NCBI GenBank assembly: GCA_951812325.1 | Contig: OX638294.1 | Span: forward strand, 2,210,859 to 2,274,858 | Source of the DNA: an uncultured Thermoanaerobaculia bacterium | GTDB taxonomy: Bacteria > Acidobacteriota > Thermoanaerobaculia > Multivoradales > Multivoraceae | DNA length: 64,000 nucleotides | Direction of reading: 5' to 3' | Part shown: one piece after another, positions 9,658 through 18,700 of the stretch | How the letters are laid out: the number at the start of each line of letters is the position of its first letter | How positions within the stretch are numbered: position 1 is the stretch's first letter | Notes under the pieces: generated by a model | The model's input: only the letters and a program-made list of their open reading frames with translations | Told to the model about the DNA's origin: nothing | Database searches by the model: none | Position numbers and translations under genes: made by a program

Positions 9658-11489
9658 CAACTCGATCCCGCCGTCGTCCACAACTCGCCTGCCGTCCCCG
9701 TTTCCTCCTCCTGCACGTCCTCTTCGCCGACCGCGTTCGCGACCTTGACCTCCGCCGACCCGGCGGGCAGCAGCCACACCGGCTGGCTCCAGCCCATCGG
9801 CTGGCGTGAGGGCGGGGCGCCGAGGTAGAACAACACTTCGCTGACGATGCGCTGGAAGGCCGGCGCCGCGACTTCGCCGCCGCCGGTGGCGACGGTCGGC
9901 TCGTCGATCATCACCAGGCAGACCAACCGGGGCGCCCGGGCCGGAGCGATACCCACGAAACCGGCGACCCGACCGGTCTTTGAGTAGCCACTCGAGTCCG
10001 ACTTCTCCGCCGTCCCCGTCTTGCCCGCCACCCGGTAGCCGGCGATGGCGGCCTTGCGACCGGTGCCGCTCACGACGACTTCCTCGATCAGGCGGATCAC
10101 CCGGTACGCGGTCGATTCGGAGATCACGCGCCGGCTCCGACCGGTGGGCCGCATGTCGACGGTCTCGCCCTCCCGCTCCATCGCGCTGACGATGTAGGGC
10201 TGGTTCCACGTCCCCCCGTTGGCTATCGCGGCGTAGGCATTCGCGAGTTGGAGGGGCGTGACGGCCAGACCGTGACCGAACGAGGCGTAGGCCGTCTTCT
10301 TCTCGTCCCAGGCCTGAGACTGCACGATGCCCGGATGCTCGCCGCCGATGTCGATGCCGGTCACGGCGCCGAACCCGAAGGTCGTGACGAGCGCCTTCAG
10401 AGCCTCTCCTCCGACCAACAGGCCCGCCTTGATCACGCAGACGTTGCTCGACTTGGCAATCGCGGTGCGGAAGGTGAGTTCCGCGAACGGCTTGTGGTCC
10501 TTGATCTTCAGCCCTTCGCCGCGAAACAGCCCATTGCCGCAGTCCATGATCTGGTCGGCGTGAACCACCTGCCGCTCGAAGGCGCCCGCCGCCGTGATCG
10601 TCTTGAACGTCGAGCCCGGCTCATAGGAGTCCTGGATCGCCCGGTTCCGCCGCTCCCGGGGGCCGAAGTCGCCGAACCGGTTCGGATCGAACGCCGGATA
10701 GGACGCCATCGCCAGCACGGCCGAATCCTCCGGCGCCAGAATCACCACGGTGCCCGCGCTCGCCTCCATCGACTCGATCGTCTCTCGCAGGGCCCGCTCC
10801 GCCAGGTGCTGGATCGTCGCGTCGATCGTCAGGTGAAGGTCCGCGCCCGGCTTCGGTTCGCTCAACGAACCGGCGACGACGACCAACCGCTGCTGGCCGT
10901 CCCGGAGCACGTGCCTCCTGACCGACTCGCCCGCGACCTCATCGTCGTAGCGGAGTTCGAGACCGGCGAGGCTGCGGTCCGTTCCGACAAAGCCGAGCAC
11001 ATGCGCCATCAGCGGCCCCATCGGATACTCCCGCTTGCTCTCGGACAGGAAGTAGAGGCCCGGAAACGCGGACAGATCGATCCTGTCGGCCAGGTCGCGG
11101 TCGAGCCTCCGCGCCAGCGGCATGTGCCCCGGCTTCTGCAGCAGCTCCGCGATCCGCTCCTCGTCGCTTCCCACCAACGGAGCGATGTAGGCAGCGAGGG
11201 CCGCCGGATCGTTCACCTTGGCCGTTTCGGCATAGAGCGTCCGGGCCTCGACCGACACGGCCATCGTTCTGCCCCGCGCGTCGTGGATCGTCCCACGCAT
11301 CGGGTTCAGAACGACTTCGCTGCGCTGCTGCCGCGCGGCGCGCTCCCGGTACCTGTCGGCGTCGCGAATCTGCAGATCGAGAAGCCGCCAACCGATCGCG
11401 CCCATCCAGATGCCGGCAAGCACGACCAGGATGATCAACCTTCCGAAGTAGCGCCGCCGGGCGCGTCTGGCGCGAGGTCCGGTGGGCAT
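9657..11489 (-). CDS. ftsI: Division-specific penicillin-binding protein FtsI (PBP3-like transpeptidase)
   Basis: 610 aa, anchored by one TM helix (about residues 17-38), with a PBP dimerisation domain and a C-terminal transpeptidase domain. It cross-links septal peptidoglycan with FtsW. Active-site motifs: S-T-F-K within YEPGSTFKTI (about residue 300), S-S-N in AKSSNVC (about residue 355) and K-T-G in VAGKTGTAEK (about residue 495). The ATG at 11489 overlaps the ftsL stop (TGATG) and is preferred over the GTG one codon upstream. No PASTA repeats are visible at the C-terminus, unlike Gram-positive or Chlamydia-type homologues. Confidence 0.95.
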   Translation of the reverse strand: MPTGPRARRARRRYFGRLIILVVLAGIWMGAIGWRLLDLQIRDADRYRERAARQQRSEVVLNPMRGTIHDARGRTMAVSVEARTLYAETAKVNDPAALAAYIAPLVGSDEERIAELLQKPGHMPLARRLDRDLADRIDLSAFPGLYFLSESKREYPMGPLMAHVLGFVGTDRSLAGLELRYDDEVAGESVRRHVLRDGQQRLVVVAGSLSEPKPGADLHLTIDATIQHLAERALRETIESMEASAGTVVILAPEDSAVLAMASYPAFDPNRFGDFGPRERRNRAIQDSYEPGSTFKTITAAGAFERQVVHADQIMDCGNGLFRGEGLKIKDHKPFAELTFRTAIAKSSNVCVIKAGLLVGGEALKALVTTFGFGAVTGIDIGGEHPGIVQSQAWDEKKTAYASFGHGLAVTPLQLANAYAAIANGGTWNQPYIVSAMEREGETVDMRPTGRSRRVISESTAYRVIRLIEEVVVSGTGRKAAIAGYRVAGKTGTAEKSDSSGYSKTGRVAGFVGIAPARAPRLVCLVMIDEPTVATGGGEVAAPAFQRIVSEVLFYLGAPPSRQPMGWSQPVWLLPAGSAEVKVANAVGEEDVQEEETGTAGELWTTAGSS

Positions 11490-11875
11490 CACCGCGCGGC
11501 CTCCGCGGCGGTTCCGGCCGCGACCAGGGAGGCGCTCTCCGAACTCAGGAACATCATCTGGTCCAGGGTCGGGGGCGCCATGCCGAGTTGTTCCAGAGCC
11601 AGCGCCGACAGCCGCTCAGGGCGCGTGAGCCGGGTGGCTTCCAGCTCGAGCAGACGCTCCTCCTGCAGGAGATCCTCCAGGCGCTGTTCGAGTTTCTCGA
11701 TCCGATAGCCGGCCTCCAAGCCCTGTTCGTGCACCCAAGTGTACGCGAACACCGCCCCGGCAAACGGCAGCACGATCAACACCAGCCGCCACAGGCCGCG
11801 GAGCCGGCCCGGATCGCGCTGGCGCACGAGGAAGGGGTTCGCGACTTCCTTGCTGACGCTGTAACCGGTCTTCAC
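11489..11875 (-). CDS. ftsL: Cell division protein FtsL-like
   Basis: 128 aa bitopic protein: short cytoplasmic part, TM helix at about residues 28-47, then a Glu/Leu-rich coiled coil (about 52-95). This is the FtsL layout, and it sits in the FtsL position between rsmH and ftsI. FtsL forms a periplasmic trimer with FtsB and FtsQ that activates FtsWI. GTG start at 11875. Sequence conservation in FtsL is poor, so the call depends on topology, size and gene order. The C-terminal GMAPPTLDQ fits the membrane-proximal end of such proteins. Confidence 0.85.
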   Translation of the reverse strand: MKTGYSVSKEVANPFLVRQRDPGRLRGLWRLVLIVLPFAGAVFAYTWVHEQGLEAGYRIEKLEQRLEDLLQEERLLELEATRLTRPERLSALALEQLGMAPPTLDQMMFLSSESASLVAAGTAAEAAR

Positions 11876-11899
11876 GACTGAGGAGTCCCGTCCGTGCCG

Positions 11900-12904
11900 C
11901 TACAGCCTCCGGGCCGCGCGCAACCGGGCTGACCGCGACCGCGGGTTGTACTGCACCTCGCTTGCCTGCGGCCGGACCGGCTTCCTGGTCATCAGTTCGA
12001 TCAGCCGCGTTTCGGCGTGCGGGCGCCCGGTGATCGGATCGACCTCGCCCAGAGCGCTGGCCCGGAGCCGGTGCTTGACGATTCGGTCTTCCAGGCTGTG
12101 GTACGAGATGACCACCAGCCGGCCGTCCCGCGCAAGCAGCTTCACTGCCCGCTCGAGGGACGGTCCCAATCCGGACAGCTCCTCGTTGACCGCGATCCGA
12201 AGCGCCTGGAACGTCCTGGTCGCGGCATCGATCGACCGACCTCCCGGCACCCTGCGTCCTCGTCTCACCCTGGGGCCGCCCACCGTCTCGTGGACCAGGT
12301 CCCGCAGGTCGTCCGTGGTCTCGATAGGACTGCGGCGACGACGATCCACGATCGCCCGGGCGATCCTGCGAGCCTGACGCTCTTCGCCGTAGTCGCGGAG
12401 CACGGTCTCCAGCACGGTCCGGGATTCAAGGTTCACGATGCTCCTCGCAGTCGTCGTTGCCGATCGGGTCGATTGATCCATCCGCATGTCGAGCGGGCCC
12501 GAGCGCCTGAAGCTGAAACCCCGCTCCGGCTGGTCCAGTTGCAGGGACGAAACGCCGAGATCGGCGAGGATCCCCGCCGGTCTCCCGCTGCCCGCTCCAG
12601 CCACGATCCGGTCGATCGAATGGAAGTTGCCGTGGACCAGGAGGGCCCGCGAACCGAACTCCCGCAGCCTGCGCCGGGCGTGCTCCAGGGCTTCTCCGTC
12701 GCGGTCGATGCCGAGCAGGCGCGCGTCGGGAAAGCGTCCGAGGAGTTCCGCGGCATGGCCGCCCAGGCCGACCGTGCAGTCGACGAACCAGCCGCCGCGT
12801 TCGGGAGCGAGAAAGCGCAGAGCCTCGCCGACCAGAACGGGCTGGTGCCGGAGCTTCTGACCGTCGCCGTCCACATCACTGGCCATCCCGGTTGCGGGGC
12901 GCAT
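11900..12904 (-). CDS. rsmH: 16S rRNA (cytosine(1402)-N4)-methyltransferase
   Basis: 334 aa. RsmH (MraW) methylates N4 of C1402 in the decoding centre of 16S rRNA using SAM. Motifs: HQPVLVGEAL (about residue 20), the SAM loop VDCTVGLGGHA (about residue 41), DLGVSSLQLD (about residue 115), NEELSGLG (about residue 242) and SYHSLEDR (about residue 272). The ATG at 12904 has a GAGG Shine-Dalgarno about 7 bases upstream and overlaps the 3' end of mraZ; an ATG six codons later (12886) is a possible alternative. Second gene of the cluster, as in most bacteria. Confidence 0.96.
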   Translation of the reverse strand: MRPATGMASDVDGDGQKLRHQPVLVGEALRFLAPERGGWFVDCTVGLGGHAAELLGRFPDARLLGIDRDGEALEHARRRLREFGSRALLVHGNFHSIDRIVAGAGSGRPAGILADLGVSSLQLDQPERGFSFRRSGPLDMRMDQSTRSATTTARSIVNLESRTVLETVLRDYGEERQARRIARAIVDRRRRSPIETTDDLRDLVHETVGGPRVRRGRRVPGGRSIDAATRTFQALRIAVNEELSGLGPSLERAVKLLARDGRLVVISYHSLEDRIVKHRLRASALGEVDPITGRPHAETRLIELMTRKPVRPQASEVQYNPRSRSARLRAARRL

Positions 12905-13349
12905 CCAGCGCCTCGAGATCGTCGGTCAGCTCGTCCAGGTCGTCGTCCGTGAACGGATCCGCGCTCAGATCGCTCTCCATCCGCTCGAGGTTCCAGACCT
13001 CCAGCCGGTCCGGGCGACCGAAGATGACGACTTCGCCCTCGATCCCCGCCCTCGCGCGCAACTTCGCCGGCACCATCAGGCGCCCCTGCGAATCGAGGCG
13101 GCTCTGCTGGCCGAAGTAGCTGACCCGGGCCTCCCACTTCCGGCGCAACCTGTGGGTCGCCGGCAGGCCGGCCAGTCGCTGTTCCTCCAGTTCCCAGAGC
13201 CGCAGGGGGTAGACCCAGGCGCACTCGCCGTTCAGCGACGTGGTGAAGATGTCGGGACCGTAGCGCTCCTGCAGCGGGCGCAGGAACACGCTCGGGACCT
13301 TCAGGCGGCCCTTCACGTCGATCTTGGCTAGTGCATGGCCTCGAAACAT
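12876..13349 (-). CDS. mraZ: Transcriptional regulator MraZ
   Basis: 157 aa with two SpoVT-AbrB-type repeats. The first is MFRGHALAKIDVKGRLKVP at the N-terminus; the second, near residues 80-95, contains RLDSQGRLMVPAKLR. MraZ is the conserved DNA-binding repressor of the dcw cluster. The ATG at 13349 is chosen because the family begins MFRG and AGGA lies about 8 bases upstream. The C-terminus has an acidic tail (about residues 125-150). It heads the cluster, and its own promoter carries a ladder of MraZ-type boxes (13416-13460). Confidence 0.95.
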   Translation of the reverse strand: MFRGHALAKIDVKGRLKVPSVFLRPLQERYGPDIFTTSLNGECAWVYPLRLWELEEQRLAGLPATHRLRRKWEARVSYFGQQSRLDSQGRLMVPAKLRARAGIEGEVVIFGRPDRLEVWNLERMESDLSADPFTDDDLDELTDDLEALDAPRNRDGQ

Positions 13350-13409
13350 CGCCAACGTCCTGCAAGTGGAAGTGGGCGCAAGACCCACGAACTGACTTTC
13401 AGACCGGCG

Positions 13410-13460
13410 ATACTACCACGGCTGGACCACTCTTGGCTACTTCAGACCACTTTGTTCCAC
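13410..13460 (-). promoter_or_regulatory. mraZ promoter with MraZ-box array
   Basis: Reading the minus strand, GTGG-type boxes occur at 13456-13460, 13446-13450, 13436-13440 (GTAGC, degenerate) and 13426-13430, exactly 10 bp apart, with a further GTGGT at 13415-13419. Next to the last is TAGTAT (13410-13415), a good -10 hexamer, giving a 5' leader of roughly 50 bases before mraZ. Repeated GTGG/TGGG boxes with about 10-bp pitch are the known MraZ operator form, so self-repression of the whole cluster is likely. No strong -35 hexamer is seen at the expected spot (AGCCAA). Confidence 0.75.
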
Positions 13461-13638
13461 CAATCAACCGAAGACGTCACGGGCCACACGAAGACGAAGA
13501 ACGAACGATCCGTGGGCGTTTCCGGCGCTGACGGGGTTGGGAGGGGGCACGGGCCGGACCTGCCCAGGCGCCCGGCCCGGCGGTCGCTACGACGGCGGAT
13601 TCCCGGACGCGCCCCGGCGGAGAGCGACCGGCCGATCG

Positions 13639-14877
13639 TCACTCCAGCCCGTCTGCCTCCTCGGCCGTTTCCTCGGCCGCTTCGTCGGCCGTTTCGTCGG
13701 AGGATTCGTCGGCGTCCGACGCCCGGGCGCCGGGAGCGAAGGGAGCGAGCAGGCCCAGTGCATCGGCGTCCAGCGAAGGCGCCTCGACCGGCCGGTAGCC
13801 CCTGGCTTCTTCGGGAAGCCGCTCCACGACGTACGCGGCGTCCGCGAGTTCCGTGAGGTAGGCCTCCCGCTCCTGGTTGAACAGGCGGCCCCGCTCCTGC
13901 CGCTCGATCACGTCTCTCACCTCCTCGAACGGCTGGACCGCCGCCGGCTTTCGCTCGAGCATCTTGAGGACGTGCAGGCCACCGCGGGCGGCAGTCGCTT
14001 CGGTCACGCCGCCCACCTCGAGATCCCAGACAACGGCATCGAGAGCAGGCGCCAGGTCACCTGGCTTGACCCATCCGACATCGACGGCGGTCACGCCCTC
14101 TCCCAGGCCTTCCGCGACGTCCGGGGCCGCACCGCCGGCCGCCAGCCGCGTGTGAGCCAGCGCGGCGAGCGGCGCCAGCCGATCGCCCGGAACCTCCGTC
14201 TCCAGAACCACGACCTCCTCCAACCTCCCCTGTTCAGGAATCCGGAACCGGTCCTCGTTGTCGCGGTAGAACCGCCGCAGGTCCTCGTCTTCGAGTTCGA
14301 CCCGGGGCGCCACCTCCCGCCCGAAGACGATGTTCGACCGCAGCTGGATGCGCATGCGTTCCCGGAAGTCCTGCTCGCGCATGCCCTGCTGCGCGAGGAT
14401 CTGGCGAAACTGCTCTTCGGATTCGATCCCGGACCGCTCCCTGGTCGCGGCGATCTGTTCCTCCACGTCGCTCTCCTCGATCACGATCGCGAGCTGATCC
14501 GCGCGCGACATGAGGAGCAGTTCTTCGAACAGCGCCTTCATGACGAAGCGGCCGGCGTCGGCGGTGCGTTCCTGCCGCTCCTGTTCCGTGAGCCCGGTTT
14601 CGTGACGCAGAAGACCGATCTGGTCGTTGACCGCCCTCTGGTAGTCGTAGAGCGTCGCGATACGGTCGTTGACCCGCAGCACGACGCGGTTCTCCGCGCC
14701 CGCCAGGGACTGCCCCGCAACCGGCAGGGCGGCCACCACGAGCCACGCCGCCAAGGAGCCGGCGAGCGGGCCGGCGAGCGGGCCGGCGAGCGGCGTGGCG
14801 CGAGGCCGCCGCGAGGCGGGCGCCGGGGTCATGCGGAGCGCGGCAGGTCGAGAGCTGCCGGGGTTTCGTCGAGTCAT
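13639..14877 (-). CDS. SurA-like periplasmic peptidyl-prolyl isomerase / chaperone
   Basis: 412 aa. An N-terminal signal region (hydrophobic stretch about residues 38-55 ending VAGQ) is followed by a SurA N-domain-like part (RVNDRIATLYDYQRAVNDQ..., about 65-200) and one parvulin/PpiC-like region (about 215-340, with RGGLHVLKMLERKPA). SurA proteins assist outer-membrane protein folding in the periplasm, so this implies a diderm cell. The C-terminus is acidic, Ala/Glu/Asp-rich and probably disordered (about 380-410). Six bases separate it from the upstream PpiC lipoprotein gene, so both are likely one transcript downstream of mfd. The exact orthology to surA is uncertain. Confidence 0.8.
   Translation of the reverse strand: MTRRNPGSSRPAALRMTPAPASRRPRATPLAGPLAGPLAGSLAAWLVVAALPVAGQSLAGAENRVVLRVNDRIATLYDYQRAVNDQIGLLRHETGLTEQERQERTADAGRFVMKALFEELLLMSRADQLAIVIEESDVEEQIAATRERSGIESEEQFRQILAQQGMREQDFRERMRIQLRSNIVFGREVAPRVELEDEDLRRFYRDNEDRFRIPEQGRLEEVVVLETEVPGDRLAPLAALAHTRLAAGGAAPDVAEGLGEGVTAVDVGWVKPGDLAPALDAVVWDLEVGGVTEATAARGGLHVLKMLERKPAAVQPFEEVRDVIERQERGRLFNQEREAYLTELADAAYVVERLPEEARGYRPVEAPSLDADALGLLAPFAPGARASDADESSDETADEAAEETAEEADGLE
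14761..14793. repeat. 12-bp tandem repeat in the SurA-like signal peptide
   Basis: The unit GGCGAGCGGGCC is repeated almost three times, encoding LAGPLAGPLAG on the minus strand within the hydrophobic part of the leader. Copy-number change would lengthen or shorten the signal peptide without a frameshift. Confidence 0.8.
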
Positions 14878-14883
14878 GTTCTC

Positions 14884-15744
14884 CTACCTCATTTCTCCGG
14901 TGGCCGGATCCGCGAGCACGCCGTGGTATTCGAAGGGCAGCCGCCCCACCGCGACGCGCAGATCGTACTCCTGCCGGGCTTCCGCCGCGGCCGCTTGAAC
15001 CAGTTCTTCGCCCCGGGCCTCCTCCAGCAGGGCCTTCACGATGGGCGACGCTTCAGCCAGGGTCAGGGTCTCTTCCGGCAGCAGGCGCTCGACCTCGAAG
15101 ATGCGGAAGCCGTAGTCCGCCTCGAGCAGCGCGCTCCATTCTCCTTCGCCGAGCGCGAAGACGACTTCGGCGAGCGCCGCGGGAAGATCCTCGCGGGACA
15201 GTTGCCCCTGAAGACCGCCGGACGACGCGCTGGGGCCGATCGACCGGAGACGCGCCACCTCGCCGAAGTCCACGCCCGCCTCCAGCTCCGTCAGCGCCAG
15301 TTCGGCGGCGGCTCGATCCTGGACCAGGATCTGACGCAGACGCACCCGCGGCGGCCGCGCGAAGTCACTCCGGTGTTCGGCGTAGTAGCGCTCGATCTCC
15401 GCCATCGGCGCCACCGGCGGCGACGCCTCGAGCAAGCGGCTCGCAGCCTCCCCGACCGTGGCTTCGCCATCGACGAGTCCACGATCCCGGGCCAGCTGAA
15501 GCAGCAGCTGGTCGTCGACGAAGCGCTCGAACAGTCGAGACAGCACGGGACTTCCCAGGCGCGAAGCCTCGTAGCCAAGAGAGTCCTCCCAGTAGCGGTG
15601 GAAGTCCTCGTAGTCAAAGTCCCGGTTGCCGATTCGCACCACCACTCCCTCCGGCAGCGGGCCGCCGCCACAGCCCAGGACCAGTCCGACCAGGAGACAG
15701 GCGCCGGCCCGCCGCGCAGCCCGCGGGTCCAACCGCCCACTCAA
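14884..15744 (-). CDS. Parvulin-type PPIase lipoprotein
   Basis: 286 aa. The N-terminus has Arg residues, a hydrophobic core and the lipobox VLGC (Cys about residue 25), so it is a predicted lipoprotein. After an N-terminal helical SurA-like segment (about 45-110), the parvulin domain spans about 130-230, with SDFARPPRVRLRQILVQ and SSGGLQGQLSREDLP features of PpiC/PrsA enzymes. Likely role: cis-trans proline isomerisation and chaperoning of exported proteins at the periplasmic membrane surface. The ATG at 15744 overlaps the mfd stop by four bases, and the gene is followed by the SurA-like gene, so the two probably work as a pair. Confidence 0.85.
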   Translation of the reverse strand: MSGRLDPRAARRAGACLLVGLVLGCGGGPLPEGVVVRIGNRDFDYEDFHRYWEDSLGYEASRLGSPVLSRLFERFVDDQLLLQLARDRGLVDGEATVGEAASRLLEASPPVAPMAEIERYYAEHRSDFARPPRVRLRQILVQDRAAAELALTELEAGVDFGEVARLRSIGPSASSGGLQGQLSREDLPAALAEVVFALGEGEWSALLEADYGFRIFEVERLLPEETLTLAEASPIVKALLEEARGEELVQAAAAEARQEYDLRVAVGRLPFEYHGVLADPATGEMR

Positions 15745-18700
15745 TGGACGGTCTCCGAACCGGCACGCCGGGACAACGGTTCACCTGACAGCAACTGCAG
15801 GAGCTGGAGCGATATTTCGAGAGCCTGTGGAGCCGGTATCCCGGAGAGCGTCAGCGCGCCATCCGGAGTGAAGCTGGCGCCCTCCCGCTCGGAAACGAAA
15901 CGGATCAGGCGGTCCACATCGATCTTCGCATCGCGCCGAAGCCGGACCGTCAGCCGGCTGCTCCGGTGCGCGACCGACTGAACGCCCAGGGACTCCGCGA
16001 TCCGCTTCAATTCCGCACCGCGAACCAGCGCGTGCACAACTTCCGGCGGCGGTCCGAAGCGGTCCCGCAGCTCCGCCAGCAAGGTCTCCGGATCCTCGTC
16101 GGCGTCCGCCAGACGCCGGTAGATCTCGAGCCGCAGGGAGATTTCGCCAATGTAGTCCTCCGGAATCGACATGGCCGCGGGCAGGCTGATCGTCGCCGAC
16201 GGTCTGTCCGCCGGCGCCTCGCCCCGGAGTTCGGCGATCGTCCTCTCCAGCATCTTCATGTAGGTCTCGATTCCCACCTCCGCGATGTGGCCGCTCTGTT
16301 CCGCCCCGAGCAGGTTGCCGGCGCCCCGAATCTCCAGGTCACGAGCCGCAATCCGGAACCCGGCGCCCAGTTCCGTGAACTCCCGGATGGCGACGAGTCG
16401 CTTGCGCGCCTCCTCGGAAAGCACCGTGTCCGAGGGCGCCAGAAGGTAGCAGTAGCCCAGTTGGTCGCTGCGGCCTACCCGGCCCCGCAATTGGTAGAGC
16501 TGGGCCAGACCGAAACGATCCGCGCGGTGAACGAGCATCGTGTTCACGTTGGGGATGTCGATTCCGTTCTCGATGATCGTGGTCGCCAGCAACAGGTCGT
16601 ACTCACCGGACGTGAACGCCCGCATGCGCTTGCCGAGCTCCGCCTCCTCCATCTGGCCGTGACCGACGGTGATCCGGAGCCCCGGCACGAGTTCGCGCAG
16701 ATAGCGGAGCATGCCCTCGATGTCCTCGACCCGGTTGTAGACGTAGAACACCTGGCCGCCCCGCTCGACCTCGAACTCGATCGCCTCGCGGACGAGGTCG
16801 CCGGAAAACGGCAGCACCCGCGTCTCGACCGCCATCCTGTCCCTCGGCGGCGATTCGATCATCGACAGGTCCCTCACCCCCGCCAGCGACAACTGCAGCG
16901 TTCGCGGCACCGGCGTGGCCGACATCGCCAGCACGTGGACGTTGCGCTTCAGCTCACGCAGTCGTTCCTTCTGGGCGACGCCGAACCGCTGCTCCTCATC
17001 GATGATGACCAGACCCAGGCAGGGCAGCTCGATGTCGCGGCTCAGCAGGCGGTGGGTACCGATGAGAACGTGAATCTCGCCAGCCGCGAGACGCTCCCGG
17101 ATCTTCCTGACCTGGGCCGCCGAACGGAACCGGGACACCATCTCGATCCGGAAGTCGAAGCCCTGGAAGCGCCTCCGGAAGACCCGCAGGTGCTGATCGG
17201 CGAGAATCGTGGTCGGCGCCAGAACGGCGACCTGCAGTCCGTTGTCCACGGCCTTGAACGCCGCCCGCATCGCCACCTCGGTCTTGCCGAAGCCGACGTC
17301 GCCGCACAGCAGCCGGTCCATCGGCTGTTCGCGGCCCAGGTCCTCCTTGATCGTTCGCACCGCCTCCAGTTGATCCGGCGTCTCCTCGTGGCTGAAGGCG
17401 CTCTCGAACTGGACCTGGCGGTCGCTGTCCTCGTTCATCGGCACGGCCTGGGCAAGCCGGCGCTCCGCGTAGAGCTTCAACAGGTCGGTGGCGATCGCCT
17501 TCAGGCTGCGGCTGATCCGGCTCTTCTTCTTCGCCCAACTGCTGCCGCCCAGCTGGTCGAGACGGGGCGCGAGCCCATCGACGCCGCTGTAGCGCTCGAT
17601 CTCGTTCAGGCGCGTCAGTGGCAGGAGCAGCGTGCGGCCCGATGAGTAGAGGAGCTCCATGACCTCCACCGCCCGCGACTTCCGGCGAGGTGCGGCGCCC
17701 GCCACTTCGGGGCCGTCGTCGGGCGGACCCTCCAGCGTCCTGAGGCCCAGGAACTGGCCGATGCCGTGATCCTCGTGAACCACGAACTCGCCGACCCGCA
17801 GGTCGCCGAGACCCGACACGAAGGGTCCCATCCGCCGCCGGCGGGGCGCCGCAGCCCGACGCCTGAAGAGCTGCCCCTCGCCGAAGAGCACGAGACCGGC
17901 AGCGGGTAGCCGGAACCCCCGGTCCAGCTCGCCGTCGATCAGGCGCACTCCGCCGCCATCCCAGTCGATCTCGCGGCTGCCGAGTATCTGGCGGAGCGAC
18001 TCGTGACGCCCGGCCCGCGCCACCAGCCACAGGTCGTCGCCGCGCGCCGCGGCCGTCTCCACCTCGCGCGGAAAGCGCGGCAGCTGATCGATCAGCACAT
18101 CCGTCTCGACGGCCCCGAAATCGACCCGGATCCGCCGGCCGGCCCGCTCGTCCAGCGCGCCGCCGACCCGGACGGGCGCGGCCTCGACGAGGTCGCTCAC
18201 CCGGGCGCCGGGCACCGTCAACCGTTCGGGCTCGGCAACGATGTCGCCGTCGTCGGACCGTCGCGCGTACTCGTCCCGGAGCATCTCGGTGTGTTGCTCG
18301 ATCTCCCGCCGCACCCGCTCGAGCTCGACCACGACCACCGTGGCGTCCGCCATCACCTCACCCAGACTCGTGCTCGGATGCAGCAGCGGGAGATACTTCT
18401 CCCATCCCGGGAAGGGCTCCCCCTCCACCATTTCCTGCAACCGCGCGCGGGACGATTCAGCCAGATCGCCCTCCCGCTCCTCGAGCAGAAGCAGGGCCAG
18501 CTCGGCGGCCTGCTCCGGCGCGGCCGCGAAGGGCGTCAGGGGCCGGAGGCGCAACGACTCGACCTCCTCCCGGGAGCGTTGCGTCGAGGCATCGAAGCGG
18601 TGGATGCTCTCGATCGTGTCCCCGAACAGATCGAGTCGTGCCGGCCGCGGTTCGCCGGGGGCGAAGAGATCGAAGACGCCGCCCCGCTGCGCCACCGCGC

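Noticed and set aside
13537-15981. Very long plus-strand open frame opposite the parvulin genes
   Set aside because: It is the antisense shadow of two well-recognised minus-strand genes; the translation is rich in Arg, Gly and His with no family motif.
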